DNA of 64,000 nt from Rhodocyclales bacterium (GCA_016214145.1 JACRPA010000002.1:985258-1049257); one strand, 5' to 3'. Shown: positions 52,341 to 62,435, counted from the first letter of the stretch. Translations and numbers: made by a program. The notes: generated from the sequence alone by a model not told the origin.

Positions 52341-53954
52341 CTAGTGGCTGGTGCCCTCGGAGCGGGTGATCTTGTTCCAGACGTTGTACTTGCCGACCGG
52401 GCGCTTCGCCGGGATGCGCTTGACTTCCTTGAGGGTGGCGGCGTCGAAGACGATGAGGGCGCCGTCGTTCTCCCACAGGCTGGCCAGGGCGTACCTGCCG
52501 TCCTTGGTGAACTCGATGTGCGCCAGGGTCTTGCCCGGCACGGGCTTGAGCCGGGCGACGACTTCCAGGGTTTCCTTGTCGATCACCGTCAGCGTGTCCT
52601 TGTGCTCGCGGCTCATCATGGAATCCACCCAGGCGTAGCGCGAGTTCTCGTGGCTGCGCATGAAGAAGCCGGGGCCGGGCGTCTTGATCTGCCTGATGGT
52701 CTTCCAGTCCTGCATGTCGATGATGCTGACGACGCCCTCCTTGAGGTTGGGCGTGGCCATGACGCGGCGGCCCTGCCAGGTCCAGGTGATGCCGGAACCC
52801 AGGTGCGGCATGCCGGGCAGGTCGAGCGTGGCGATGCTGCGGCGCACGTCGAGATGCACCACTTGGCCCTTGCCGCCCTCGCGGCTTGCGCCCATCACCT
52901 CGTTGTAGTCCTGCGTGAAGAAGAAGTCGTCGAGGTAATCGTCGAGGATCGAGCGCTTCGGGTTGAGGAAGCCCGGGATGAATGCGCCTTCGCGATACTG
53001 GAAGTCGTGGATCATGCCGGCGGGGATCTCCGGCGCCTTCGGGTCGTAGCTGATTTCCCAGGCTTCCATGACGTCCTTCAGCGCCGCGACGAAACTCTTG
53101 CGTGGCTCGGCGGTATAGACGGCGGAGACGCGCGAGCTTTGCTTGCCGTAGCGGTCGCGCACGGCGTGGATCTTCAGCGGGTTGAGCTCGGCATCGAGGA
53201 TGACCAGGCTGTGCGGCAGGTAGTTGGCGACGGCGACGTACTTGCCGTCGCCTGAGACGGCGGCGTTGCGCGTGTTGATGCCGGCGCGCACCTCGGCCAC
53301 CACCTTGAGGTTCCAGATGTCGAACTTGGAAATCCAGCCGTCGCGCGAGGCGAAGAAGACGTAGCGCCCGTCCGGCGTGAACTTCGGCCCGCCGTGCAGG
53401 GCGAAGCGCGAGGGGAAGCGATGGATGGGCTCGAATTTGTCGCCGTCGAGAACGGTGACGTGGTGGTCGCCGCCTTCCACCACGATGAAGAGGTTCATCA
53501 GGTCGGCGGCGAACTGCGGCCTGTCGGGCAGGCTGCCCGGCGCATGGTGCACGATGCGCGAGGCGCGGATATCCTGCTCGCCCCATTGCGGCATCGGCGT
53601 GACGGGCGTGTAGATGTAGTCGGCAAGCTGCTGGATCTCCTCCGGCTTGAGCACGTCCCTGAAGGGCGGCATCTGCACGGCCGGCCGGCTGTCGCGGATC
53701 ATCGCGGCGGCCTCCGGCTTGCGCAGGCGAGAGAGGTTCTCCGGCAGCAGCGCCGGCCCCATCAGGCCGAAGCGGTCGGCGCCGTGGCATTCGGCGCAGT
53801 GCTTGCGGAAGAGCTCGGGAGCGGAGTCGGTGGCAAGACCCAAAGGCGAAAACAAAAAAGCTTGAACCACAGAGAGCACAGAGAACACAGAGAAAAACAA
53901 ATCATACAAATCTCTGTGTTCTCTGTGTCCTCTGTGGTTAACGATTTTGCTCAT
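52341..53954 (-). CDS. nirN: NirN: cytochrome c / heme d1 protein of heme d1 maturation
   Basis: The 537-residue protein has a cytochrome c domain (C53-A-E-C56-H57) and an eight-bladed cytochrome d1-type propeller (about 150-537) like NirS. NirN completes heme d1 by oxidising dihydro-heme d1 and passing it on. The start at 53954 overlaps the nirJ stop (ATGA). Residues 6-30, including most of the hydrophobic signal (LFFSVFSVLSVVQ), are encoded by an intergenic palindrome. Distinguishing NirN from NirS: it is the last gene of the nir cluster, and a full nirS is present upstream. Confidence 0.9.
   Translation of the reverse strand: MSKIVNHRGHREHRDLYDLFFSVFSVLSVVQAFLFSPLGLATDSAPELFRKHCAECHGADRFGLMGPALLPENLSRLRKPEAAAMIRDSRPAVQMPPFRDVLKPEEIQQLADYIYTPVTPMPQWGEQDIRASRIVHHAPGSLPDRPQFAADLMNLFIVVEGGDHHVTVLDGDKFEPIHRFPSRFALHGGPKFTPDGRYVFFASRDGWISKFDIWNLKVVAEVRAGINTRNAAVSGDGKYVAVANYLPHSLVILDAELNPLKIHAVRDRYGKQSSRVSAVYTAEPRKSFVAALKDVMEAWEISYDPKAPEIPAGMIHDFQYREGAFIPGFLNPKRSILDDYLDDFFFTQDYNEVMGASREGGKGQVVHLDVRRSIATLDLPGMPHLGSGITWTWQGRRVMATPNLKEGVVSIIDMQDWKTIRQIKTPGPGFFMRSHENSRYAWVDSMMSREHKDTLTVIDKETLEVVARLKPVPGKTLAHIEFTKDGRYALASLWENDGALIVFDAATLKEVKRIPAKRPVGKYNVWNKITRSEGTSH
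53865..53939. repeat. Long palindrome of the ACCACAGAG family, copy 2 (inside nirN)
   Basis: Arms 53865-53893 and 53911-53939 are complementary and built from ACACAGAG units, as at 32498-32573. This copy is translated as residues 6-30 of NirN. Confidence 0.85.
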
Positions 53955-55093
53955 TTGATTCCGATTTCCTCGTCGGTCAGGTAGCAGCCAGGGTCTTCCG
54001 CCCAGGGATCGCCGGTGAGCTGCTGGGCGCGCACGCGGGTGTTGCCGTCGCAGATGTCGAAATGGACGCAAACGCCGCAGCGACCGCCGATCTTGCGCGG
54101 CTTGGCCTTGAGGCCGGCCATGATCGGGTCGGACGTGTCCATCCAGATTTGCGAGAACGGCCGCTCGCGCACATTGCCGAGGGTGTGGTGCCACCACATG
54201 GTGTCGGGATGCACGTTGCCGAGGTTGTCGATGTTGGCGACGTTGACGCCGGAGGAATTGCCGCCCCACTGCGCCAGCTTGGCCCGCACGTGCGCCGCCT
54301 TGTCGGGGAAGCGCTTCTCCACCCAGTGCAGGAAGTACACGCCGTCGGCGTCGTTGTTGCCGGTGGTGAATTCCTTGTCGAGGCCGCGCTGTTGATAGGT
54401 CCGGCAGGTGTCGAAAAGCAGATCCATCGCCTCGCGCGTCATCTGGTGATGGGCGTCGTCCTTGCGGTTCTTGTTGCCGCGGCCGGCGTAGTTGAGGTGC
54501 GAGAAATAGAAGCGGTCTATGCCTTCGTCCTCGACCAGTTTCAACAGCCCCGGCAGGTCGTGGGCGTTGTCCTGCGTCATGGTGAAGCGCACGCCGACCT
54601 TGAGGCCGAGGTCGCGGCAGAGGCGGATGCCGTGCAGGGATTTCTCGAAGGCGCCCTGCATGCGGCGGAACTTGTCGTGCGTCTCGCGGATGCCGTCGAG
54701 GCTGATGCCGACGTAGTCAAAGTCAGTCTCCGCAATACGGCGAATGTTGGATTCGTCGATCAGCGTGCCGTTGGAGGACAGGCCGACGTAGAAGCCCATG
54801 CCCTTGGCGCGGCCCGCGATGTCGAAGATGTCCGGCCGCAGCAGCGGCTCGCCGCCGGAGAGGATCAGCACCGGCACGCGGAAGCGCTTGAGGTCGTCCA
54901 TCACGCCGTAGATTTCCGCGGTGGACAGTTCGCCGGGAAAATCCTTGTCGGCGGAAATCGAGTAGCAATGCTTGCAGGTGAGGTTGCAGCGGCGGATCAG
55001 GTTCCAGATCACCACCGGGCCGGGGGGATTGCGTTTCTCGCCCAGCGGCGCGGGATGGGCGATTTCTTCCATGTATTGGGAAATACGAAACAC
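53951..55093 (-). CDS. nirJ: Radical SAM heme d1 biosynthesis protein NirJ
   Basis: The 380-residue radical SAM enzyme has the cluster motif C-x3-C-x2-C in RRCNLTCKHCYS, SGGEPLLRPDI, and a SPASM-like C-terminal Cys set (GGRCGVCVHFDICDGNTR, DPGCYL). It replaces two propionates of the didecarboxysiroheme intermediate with keto groups in heme d1 synthesis. It overlaps nirN by 4 bp. A copy of the CTGACTTT motif lies in the codons for IAETDFDYVG. Confidence 0.95.
   Translation of the reverse strand: MFRISQYMEEIAHPAPLGEKRNPPGPVVIWNLIRRCNLTCKHCYSISADKDFPGELSTAEIYGVMDDLKRFRVPVLILSGGEPLLRPDIFDIAGRAKGMGFYVGLSSNGTLIDESNIRRIAETDFDYVGISLDGIRETHDKFRRMQGAFEKSLHGIRLCRDLGLKVGVRFTMTQDNAHDLPGLLKLVEDEGIDRFYFSHLNYAGRGNKNRKDDAHHQMTREAMDLLFDTCRTYQQRGLDKEFTTGNNDADGVYFLHWVEKRFPDKAAHVRAKLAQWGGNSSGVNVANIDNLGNVHPDTMWWHHTLGNVRERPFSQIWMDTSDPIMAGLKAKPRKIGGRCGVCVHFDICDGNTRVRAQQLTGDPWAEDPGCYLTDEEIGIK
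54719..54741 (-). repeat. Dispersed motif GCCGT-N10-CTGACTTT, copy 9 (in nirJ)
   Basis: An exact match on the coding strand, read in the Thr-Asp-Phe frame. Confidence 0.85.
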
Positions 55094-55666
55094 TCAACCT
55101 CCGATGCGCAGGCCGGTCTTCTTCAGGATGCGGCTGCTGTAGAGCACGTCGTGGGCGCGGCAGTCGGCTCCGAGCAGCGTGGCGATCTGCTGCACCTGCG
55201 CCTCCACTTCCTCGCGGCTCTTGCCATGCACCATGGCGAACAGGTTGTAGGGCCACAGCGGCAGGGCGCGCGGGCGGTGGTAGCAGTGGGTGACGAAGGG
55301 CAGGCGGCCGACCTGCTCGCCCAGGGCGTCGATGCGCTCGTCGGGCACGTCCCACACGCTCATGCCGTTGGCGGTGTAGCCGAGGGCGTAGTGGTTGGGC
55401 ACGGCGCCGATGCGGCGGATGACGCCGCTCTCCAGCAGGCGGCGCATTCGCGCCATGACGTCCTCCGCGCTCGTGCCGAGCTGTTCGGCGAGGGCGTGGT
55501 AGGGGCGCGGCAGCAGCGGCAGGCCGCCCTGGGTCGCCACGATCAGGCGGCGGTCGTCCGGATGTAGGTCGGGCTTCAGCCCGACATCGGCGGCTGTTGT
55601 CCCACAGGGATTTCCTTCGGTCATCGGGCTGAAGCCCGACCTACCGTCCGACCTACCCTGATTCAT
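55094..55666 (-). CDS. nirH: Siroheme decarboxylase subunit NirH (Lrp/AsnC-like)
   Basis: The 190-residue protein has an AsnC-type HTH (DDRRLIVATQGGLPLLPRPY, then ARMRRLLESGVIRRIGAV) and the C-terminal Asn/Lrp domain with HCYHRPRALPLWPYNLFAMVHG, whose His residues are the proposed catalytic ones. It works with NirG and NirDL to decarboxylate siroheme. The ATG at 55666 overlaps the nirG stop (ATGA). Residues ~8-35 are encoded by a REP palindrome and look foreign to the family; an internal ATG at 55624 is an alternative. Confidence 0.88.
   Translation of the reverse strand: MNQGRSDGRSGFSPMTEGNPCGTTAADVGLKPDLHPDDRRLIVATQGGLPLLPRPYHALAEQLGTSAEDVMARMRRLLESGVIRRIGAVPNHYALGYTANGMSVWDVPDERIDALGEQVGRLPFVTHCYHRPRALPLWPYNLFAMVHGKSREEVEAQVQQIATLLGADCRAHDVLYSSRILKKTGLRIGG
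55564..55644. repeat. REP-like palindrome, GTAGGTCGGGCTTCAG family, copy 2 (inside nirH)
   Basis: Arms 55564-55585 and 55623-55644 are complementary and match the element at 25682. The loop carries TGACCGAAGGAAA, one variable base, then CCCTGTGGGA on the minus strand, which also occurs just before the start of the phospholipase D-like gene (4795-4818). Confidence 0.8.
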
Positions 55667-56106
55667 GCCGCCAGCCTCATTTCGACGAAGTACTCTTTCA
55701 GCTTGGGAAAGGCGTAGACCTTCAAGCCCGTCGCGCGTTCGATCTTTTCGATTGCCGCGGCGATGCCCCCCGGCGTTTCGGTGGCCAGGACGAACCACAT
55801 GTTCAGCGCATGCTCGCGGCGGTAGTTGTGCGCCACTTCCGGCAGGGCATTCACCTGTTCCGCCACGCGCTCGTAGTCCGCCTCGGGCACCGCCAGTGCG
55901 GCCAGGACGAAGGCGCCGCCCATGCGCTCGACCTGGAACATCGGGCCGAAGCGCGTCAGCGTCTTCTCTTCGAGCATCCGCCTGAGACGGGCGATCAACT
56001 CGGCTTCGGCGATGCCGAGCTGCTCCGCCACCTCGCGGTAGGGCTCGTCGCTGAGCGGGAAGCCGCCCTGCAGCGCGTTGACGATGGCGCGGTCGAGCTC
56101 ATCCAT
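55663..56106 (-). CDS. nirG: Siroheme decarboxylase subunit NirG (Lrp/AsnC-like)
   Basis: The 147-residue protein starts MDELDRAIVNALQGGFPL and has an AsnC-type HTH and C-terminal domain with VAHNYRREHALNMWFVLATE; the His-Asn-Tyr segment matches siroheme decarboxylase subunits. It acts with NirDL and NirH in the second step of heme d1 formation. It overlaps nirDL by 8 bp and nirH by 4 bp. Confidence 0.88.
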   Translation of the reverse strand: MDELDRAIVNALQGGFPLSDEPYREVAEQLGIAEAELIARLRRMLEEKTLTRFGPMFQVERMGGAFVLAALAVPEADYERVAEQVNALPEVAHNYRREHALNMWFVLATETPGGIAAAIEKIERATGLKVYAFPKLKEYFVEMRLAA

Positions 56107-57091
56107 GGGCGGCTGCGGCCTGCGGGATGTAGTGGGCGCCGCGCTGTTTGAAGCGGCGGCGGGAAAACAGGATGGCGTGCGGGACATGGCCGAGTTGGAA
56201 GCGCTCGCGCAGCTCCGCCACGGCGCGCTCGACCCCGGCGCGCTCGCGGCCGTGGATCATGCAGTAGAGGTTGTAGGGCCATTCCGGCTGGTGGCGCCGG
56301 CGCTGGTAGCACAGCGTCACTTCCGGCTCGGCGGCGAGCAGTCCGCCGACGCGCTCCACCTCGTCGTCCGGCAGGTCCCAGACGACCATGGCGTTGGCGG
56401 TGTAGCCGAGTTCGTGGTGGCGCACGACGACGCCGAAGCGCTTGATCAGCCCTTCGCCGCGCCAGCGCTTGAGGGTGGCGATGACCTCCGCCTCGTCCAG
56501 GCCGGCCAGCTCGCCGAGCCGGGCGAAGGGCTGCGACACAAGGTCGAGGCCGTGCTGCAGCGCGCCCATCAGCTTCTGCTCCGGCAAAGTCAGTTCGCGC
56601 AGGTCGCCGGCTTCGATGCGGCGGCCGGCGTGCGGGGATTTGCAGATGCCGGCGAGGTCGAAACCGAGGTCGATGTAGAACTCGTGCTCCAGCGGCAGCG
56701 AGATGACCTTGCAGCCGGTGTCGCGCTCGATGGCGGCGAGCGCCCCGGCCAGGTGCGCCTCGTCGCGCGCGGTGACGACGAACCAGAGGTTGTAGCGGTG
56801 CTCGCGCTCGTAGTTGTGATTGACCTCGGGCCGCGCGCTGACGCGTGCCGCGATCTCCTCCAGGCGATCCGGCGGCGCCGCCAGCGCGGCGAGCGTGCTG
56901 GCGCCGACGCGGCGCGGCGCGAAGACGGCGCCGACGCGGCTGACCACGCCCTCCTCGCGCAGGCGCTGCAGGGCGGCGAGGATCGTCTCCTCGTCGGTGC
57001 ACAGGCGCCAGGCGATCTCGGCGAAGGGCTGCGCCTCCAGCGGGAAGTCGCGCTGGAATTCGTTGATCAGGCGAAAGTCGAGGGAGTCCAT
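56099..57091 (-). CDS. nirDL: Siroheme decarboxylase NirDL (fused two-domain form)
   Basis: The 330-residue protein contains two Lrp/AsnC-like units in tandem: the NirD-like half (1-160, with VNHNYEREHRYNLWFVVTA) and the NirL-like half (about 175-330, with TLCYQRRRHQPEWPYNLYCMIHG). The fused form occurs in several betaproteobacteria. It turns siroheme into 12,18-didecarboxysiroheme. A CTGACTTT-type motif (AAAGTCAG at 56586) without the GCCGT half lies in the linker. It overlaps nirG by 8 bp. Confidence 0.92.
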   Translation of the reverse strand: MDSLDFRLINEFQRDFPLEAQPFAEIAWRLCTDEETILAALQRLREEGVVSRVGAVFAPRRVGASTLAALAAPPDRLEEIAARVSARPEVNHNYEREHRYNLWFVVTARDEAHLAGALAAIERDTGCKVISLPLEHEFYIDLGFDLAGICKSPHAGRRIEAGDLRELTLPEQKLMGALQHGLDLVSQPFARLGELAGLDEAEVIATLKRWRGEGLIKRFGVVVRHHELGYTANAMVVWDLPDDEVERVGGLLAAEPEVTLCYQRRRHQPEWPYNLYCMIHGRERAGVERAVAELRERFQLGHVPHAILFSRRRFKQRGAHYIPQAAAAHG

Positions 57092-57099
57092 GAAGGCGA

Positions 57100-58269
57100 T
57101 CAGAAACCGATGCGCGCGGCGCGGCTGGTGAAGAAGATGCCCGACGGTGTCTGCGCCGGCAGTTCCGCCAACTTGGCGAAGTTCGCGGTGTCATACACCA
57201 CGACACGGTTATCGTCGCGCGCCGAGATCCAGACGTGTTCGCCGCGCGGCGTGAACTCCATGTGCAGCACGGCCTTGCCGGGCGAGAGCGTCTGCACCAC
57301 CTTCTGCTCGAGGGTGTCGATGACCTGTACGTGGCTGTAGTCGGGAAAGGCGAAGTTCACCCAGATCTGGCGGCCGTCCGGCCGCGCCATGACGAACACC
57401 GGCTGGCCCTTGACGGGAATGCGGCCGACTTCCTGCCACGTGGCGGTATCCACCACCAGCACCTCGTGCCTGCCGATGGCGGGCAGGTAGGCGCGCCCGC
57501 CGGCCACCGCCCAGCCGCGCAGGTGCGGCATCTTGAACACGGGGAGCTTCTCCTGTCCCTTGCCGTAGTTGGCGAGGATTTTCCGCGCGCCCTGCTCCGG
57601 CTGCCACAGGTCGACCAGCGCGAGTCCGTCCTCGCCGAAGAGGCCGGCGATGTAATGACGCCCGTCCGGCGTCACCAGTCCGTCGTAGGGCTGGCTGCCG
57701 ATGTTGCGGAACTTCGTCACTTTCGGTTCGCGCGGCTTCGACAGGTCGGCGACCCAGATCTCGCCGGCCTCGAACAGGGCGAAGGCGAACTGGTTGCCCG
57801 GCACGTCGGCGAGGCCGACCACCTTGGAACGGCGGCTGCCGTCGCCGAACGTCGCGGGAATGTCGGCCAGCAATTCCAGCGTGTCGGCGTCGAATACCTT
57901 CACTCCGCCCGGTTCGTAGTTCTGCGATGCGACCAGGCGGCCGTCCTGCGAGATGGCGCCGCCGATGGAATTGCCGGCCTGGACGATGCGCCGGGCGATG
58001 CGCCGTTCGAGCAGGTCGACCTTGGTCAGGCCGCCGTCGCGGCCGAAGACGTAGGCGTAGCGGCCGTCGCGCGAATACACGGCGGAGGCGTGCGACAGAT
58101 CGCCGAGGCCTTCGACACGGCCGAGGATGGCGCGGGCGCTGGAATCGACCACCACCACGCTGCCGCCGGCGCGTTCGATGACGATGCCCAGATCCCCCGT
58201 GCCGCGCAACGCGGGTGCGGCGCAGGCGGACAGCAGCAGGGCGGCGAGGATGGCAGTCGGGAATTTCAT
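57100..58269 (-). CDS. nirF: Heme d1 biosynthesis protein NirF
   Basis: The 389-residue protein has a lipoprotein signal (LLLSACAAP, lipobox LSAC) and a cytochrome d1-like beta-propeller (about 25-389) without a cytochrome c domain. NirF makes an intermediate of heme d1 and interacts with NirN and NirS in the periplasm. It follows nirC with a TGATG overlap and is 8 bp before nirDL. Confidence 0.94.
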   Translation of the reverse strand: MKFPTAILAALLLSACAAPALRGTGDLGIVIERAGGSVVVVDSSARAILGRVEGLGDLSHASAVYSRDGRYAYVFGRDGGLTKVDLLERRIARRIVQAGNSIGGAISQDGRLVASQNYEPGGVKVFDADTLELLADIPATFGDGSRRSKVVGLADVPGNQFAFALFEAGEIWVADLSKPREPKVTKFRNIGSQPYDGLVTPDGRHYIAGLFGEDGLALVDLWQPEQGARKILANYGKGQEKLPVFKMPHLRGWAVAGGRAYLPAIGRHEVLVVDTATWQEVGRIPVKGQPVFVMARPDGRQIWVNFAFPDYSHVQVIDTLEQKVVQTLSPGKAVLHMEFTPRGEHVWISARDDNRVVVYDTANFAKLAELPAQTPSGIFFTSRAARIGF

Positions 58270-58604
58270 CAGCGTGTCTCTTCGGGAAAGCCGGCGATCA
58301 GTTGGCGCACGATCCAGTCGGCCTCGGCTTCGGTCAGGAAGGCGTTCCAGGGCGGCATGGGCGTGCCCGGCCGACCGAGGAGCACAGTATACCGGAGCGA
58401 TTCCGCCGGCTTCTCGCGCAGCGTTTCCGGCAGCAGGGGCGGCCCGAGGCCGCCTTTCAGGGTCAGCCCGTGGCAGGAGCCGCAATCCTGTCGCACCATG
58501 CGCACCAGATCGCGAGAGCGACCGGGCGACGGGTCGGCCGTCAGCGCGGCGACGGGCGCCAACAGAATCAGGGCAACAAGCGCCTTGCCGGAATATTGGG
58601 TCAT
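58269..58604 (-). CDS. nirC: Cytochrome c55x, NirC
   Basis: The 111-residue protein has a signal peptide (ending AALTAD) and one heme c site, CGSCH in VRQDCGSCHGLTLKGG, with the Met ligand in GTPMPPWNAFLTEAEAD. NirC transfers electrons to NirS or in heme d1 assembly. It overlaps nirF (TGATG). A weak FNR/DNR-type box lies just upstream. Confidence 0.88.
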   Translation of the reverse strand: MTQYSGKALVALILLAPVAALTADPSPGRSRDLVRMVRQDCGSCHGLTLKGGLGPPLLPETLREKPAESLRYTVLLGRPGTPMPPWNAFLTEAEADWIVRQLIAGFPEETR

Positions 58605-58649
58605 ATGCACTGTCCAGCTGCAGAATGCCCGTTGCAGCCGGCCAAAGCT

Positions 58650-58663
58650 TTGACTTTTCTCAA
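58650..58663 (-). promoter_or_regulatory. FNR/DNR-type box upstream of nirC
   Basis: TTGAC-TTTT-CTCAA retains the TTGA-N6-TCAA core. Its centre is about 41 bp before a possible transcript start near 58615, and a -10-like CATTCT lies at 58622-58627. It follows the nirS terminator, so it could restart transcription for nirCFDLGHJN. Confidence 0.45.
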
Positions 58664-58670
58664 AGCCCGA

Positions 58671-58704
58671 AAAAAAACGGGGGCCCGCAGGCCCCCGTTT
58701 CCCT
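58671..58704 (-). terminator. Rho-independent terminator after nirS
   Basis: AACGGGGGCC (58677-58686) pairs with GGCCCCCGTT (58691-58700) around CGCA. On the minus strand the stem is followed by T8, so it ends the nirS transcript. Confidence 0.87.
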
Positions 58705-58720
58705 CCTCCTTGGAGACTTC

Positions 58721-60478
<1,758 letters not shown>

Positions 60479-60493
60479 TTAATCAGACGATGC

Positions 60494-60535
60494 ATTAAAA
60501 TTCCTGCGCCTCTCGCCAGCCTTGATATAGGTCAA
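60494..60535 (-). promoter_or_regulatory. FNR/DNR-dependent promoter of nirS
   Basis: TTGATATAGGTCAA (60522-60535) is an FNR/DNR-type box; TTTAAT on the minus strand (60494-60499) is the -10, giving a box centre at -41.5 and a start near 60487. The ribosome binding site GGGAGGAAG precedes nirS. Confidence 0.72.
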
Positions 60536-60554
60536 GATAGCCTATTTTAACTAT

Positions 60555-60568
60555 TTGATAATTATCAT
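60555..60568 (-). promoter_or_regulatory. Second upstream FNR/DNR-like box (also Fur-like)
   Basis: TTGAT-AATT-ATCAT matches the consensus at 9 of 10 positions, centred at about -74.5 from the nirS start. Its GATAAT-type halves also resemble Fur sites. Confidence 0.5.
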
Positions 60569-60577
60569 AATTTCTAT

Positions 60578-60591
60578 ATGATAATTATCAA
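60578..60591 (-). promoter_or_regulatory. Third upstream FNR/DNR-like box, mirror of the second
   Basis: ATGAT-AATT-ATCAA, centred at about -97.5, is the exact reverse complement of the second box; together they form a 14-bp-arm inverted repeat. It overlaps the stop codon of the nirI-like gene. Confidence 0.5.
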
Positions 60592-62384
60592 AGTTTGCCT
60601 GCAGCCGCCATGTCATCCGGATTGCCCCCAGAGGTAACCATGGTCGAAACCGGGTTATTGGCTTTGGCTTCCTGACCCCTCACGAGCTGCTGCTCGCGGC
60701 GCTTGCGCCGGTCGATCAAAGGCAGGCAAACCTTGTCGTTGTAGTAGATGACCTGGCAATCCAGGCAGTAGTGGCATTCGTTGGCGTTGATCTCGCCCGT
60801 CGGGCGGACGGCGCGCACCGAGCATTGGTTGGCGCAGACCTGACAGGGCTTGCCGCATTCCTTGCGCCGCCTGAGCCACCATTCGAAGAGCCGGAAGCGG
60901 CCCGGGATGGCCAGCGCCGCCCCCAGCGGGCACAGGTACTTGCAAAAGAACTTGCGGTTCACCGCCGCCACGCCGATGAGGACGAGGGCGTAGAAGACGT
61001 AGTTCCATTCGCGCTGGAAGCGCAGCGAGATCACGGTCTTGAAAGGCTCGACCTCGGCATACCAGGCGGCCTCGGTAATCGACTGCAGGGATACGCCAAA
61101 CAGAAAAATGAGAATGATGTACTTGAGCGCCACCAGGCGCTCATGGACCGCATCGCTGAACTCGATCTCCGGCAGCTTGAGCTTGCGCGAAGCGAGCAGG
61201 ATCAGTTCCTGCAGCGCGCCGAAGGGGCAGAGCCAGCCGCAATAGACGCCGCGCCCCCACAGCAGGAGCGTCATGGCGACGAAGCCCCAGAGAATGAACA
61301 GCATCGGGTCGATGAGGAAGTTCTCCCAGCGGAATCCCTGCATCGCCGAGCTCACGAAAGTCAGCACGTTGATCACCGACAGCTGCGCCAGGCCCCACCA
61401 GCCGATGAAGAAAAGCGTGTAGACATGGAAGCCGTTGCGTACGTAGATCAGCGTGTTCGGGCGCTTCGCCAGCCAGTCCTGGAAGACGAGGATGAAGGAG
61501 AGCGTGGCCAGCCCGATGACCAGCACGGCAATGTCGAATTTGCGGTTCTGCCAGATGGCGATCCAGGCCGGCTCATCCTGCGGCGGCGTCCAGGTGCCCG
61601 GCCGGGCCGGCAGCGGCGCGACATTCCGCGGCGGGAAGTCGGATGTGAGCGGCACCGCGCCATGCACCGGGCGTGGGGGTGCCGCAGGCTTTTTCGCAGC
61701 GGCGGCATTCCCGGCGGGCGCGGGCGCAGCCACGGCGGGCCGGCGGGCGGGTTGCGGAGGCTGCGACCCGGTTTCCGGCGGGCTGACGGTCGGCGTCACG
61801 ACCGCCGGCATGGGTGCCGGCGCCGTTTCGTCCTTGCCGCTCGCCACGGGCAGGCCGGGGTGGCGGATGCCGCGCGCCTCGGCAACCAGCCTGGCCGAGC
61901 GCATCACCGTGGCGTTCTCGACCATGACGGTGATGGTGGCGCCGGTGATGCCGTCGATGGCGACATGGCCCTCACGCTTGGCGCCGATGACGATCTTGTC
62001 GAACGCCGACTTGCCCTCGTACTGGGCGACATAGCGGTTCAGCCTTTCCGGCGTGATGCCGACGGCGAGGATAGGTTCGTCATGATTCACGATGGCCAGG
62101 CCGGCAATGCGTCCTTCGAGATCCATGCCGACCATGGTGTTGATCGGCTTGCCGGAATAGGCCGGGATGCGCAGCACGTCCTCGGTCAGATAAATGTAGC
62201 CGATCGGCTTGCCGCCCTTGAAGACGGCGACGGAAGGCGGCGTGCCTTCGAAGCCGCCATAGGCCTCGGCGTCGGGAAAGATACTGCGCACCTGGGGATA
62301 GACGGAGGGCAGATCGGCGGCCTGCGCCTGGCAGACGATGCCCGACACAACAATGAACAGCCAAAGTATCCGCGCGATCAACAT
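60588..62384 (-). CDS. nirI: NosR/NirI-like membrane flavo-iron-sulfur protein
   Basis: The 598-residue protein has a signal segment, a periplasmic FMN-binding domain (about 40-180) with DGITGATITVM, where Thr carries FMN, a long Pro/Ala linker (about 185-270), about five membrane helices with CGWLCPFGALQE and CKYLCPLGAALAI, and a C-terminal ferredoxin region (CQVCANQCS, CHYCLDCQ). NosR/NirI proteins supply electrons or regulate expression for nitrous oxide or nitrite reductase. Position before nirS favours NirI. The start MLIARILW was preferred to an upstream ATG at 62438. Confidence 0.87.
   Translation of the reverse strand: MLIARILWLFIVVSGIVCQAQAADLPSVYPQVRSIFPDAEAYGGFEGTPPSVAVFKGGKPIGYIYLTEDVLRIPAYSGKPINTMVGMDLEGRIAGLAIVNHDEPILAVGITPERLNRYVAQYEGKSAFDKIVIGAKREGHVAIDGITGATITVMVENATVMRSARLVAEARGIRHPGLPVASGKDETAPAPMPAVVTPTVSPPETGSQPPQPARRPAVAAPAPAGNAAAAKKPAAPPRPVHGAVPLTSDFPPRNVAPLPARPGTWTPPQDEPAWIAIWQNRKFDIAVLVIGLATLSFILVFQDWLAKRPNTLIYVRNGFHVYTLFFIGWWGLAQLSVINVLTFVSSAMQGFRWENFLIDPMLFILWGFVAMTLLLWGRGVYCGWLCPFGALQELILLASRKLKLPEIEFSDAVHERLVALKYIILIFLFGVSLQSITEAAWYAEVEPFKTVISLRFQREWNYVFYALVLIGVAAVNRKFFCKYLCPLGAALAIPGRFRLFEWWLRRRKECGKPCQVCANQCSVRAVRPTGEINANECHYCLDCQVIYYNDKVCLPLIDRRKRREQQLVRGQEAKANNPVSTMVTSGGNPDDMAAAGKL
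61357..61364 (-). repeat. CTGACTTT octamer without the GCCGT half (in nirI)
   Basis: The 8-mer alone, on the coding strand; listed as one of three relatives (with 17462 and 56586) that lack the full bipartite spacing. Confidence 0.5.
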
Positions 62385-62435
62385 GACTGACAGGTTCCCA
62401 GCTCGATTGCCGGCGGAGTGTATCGGGATTGCCCG

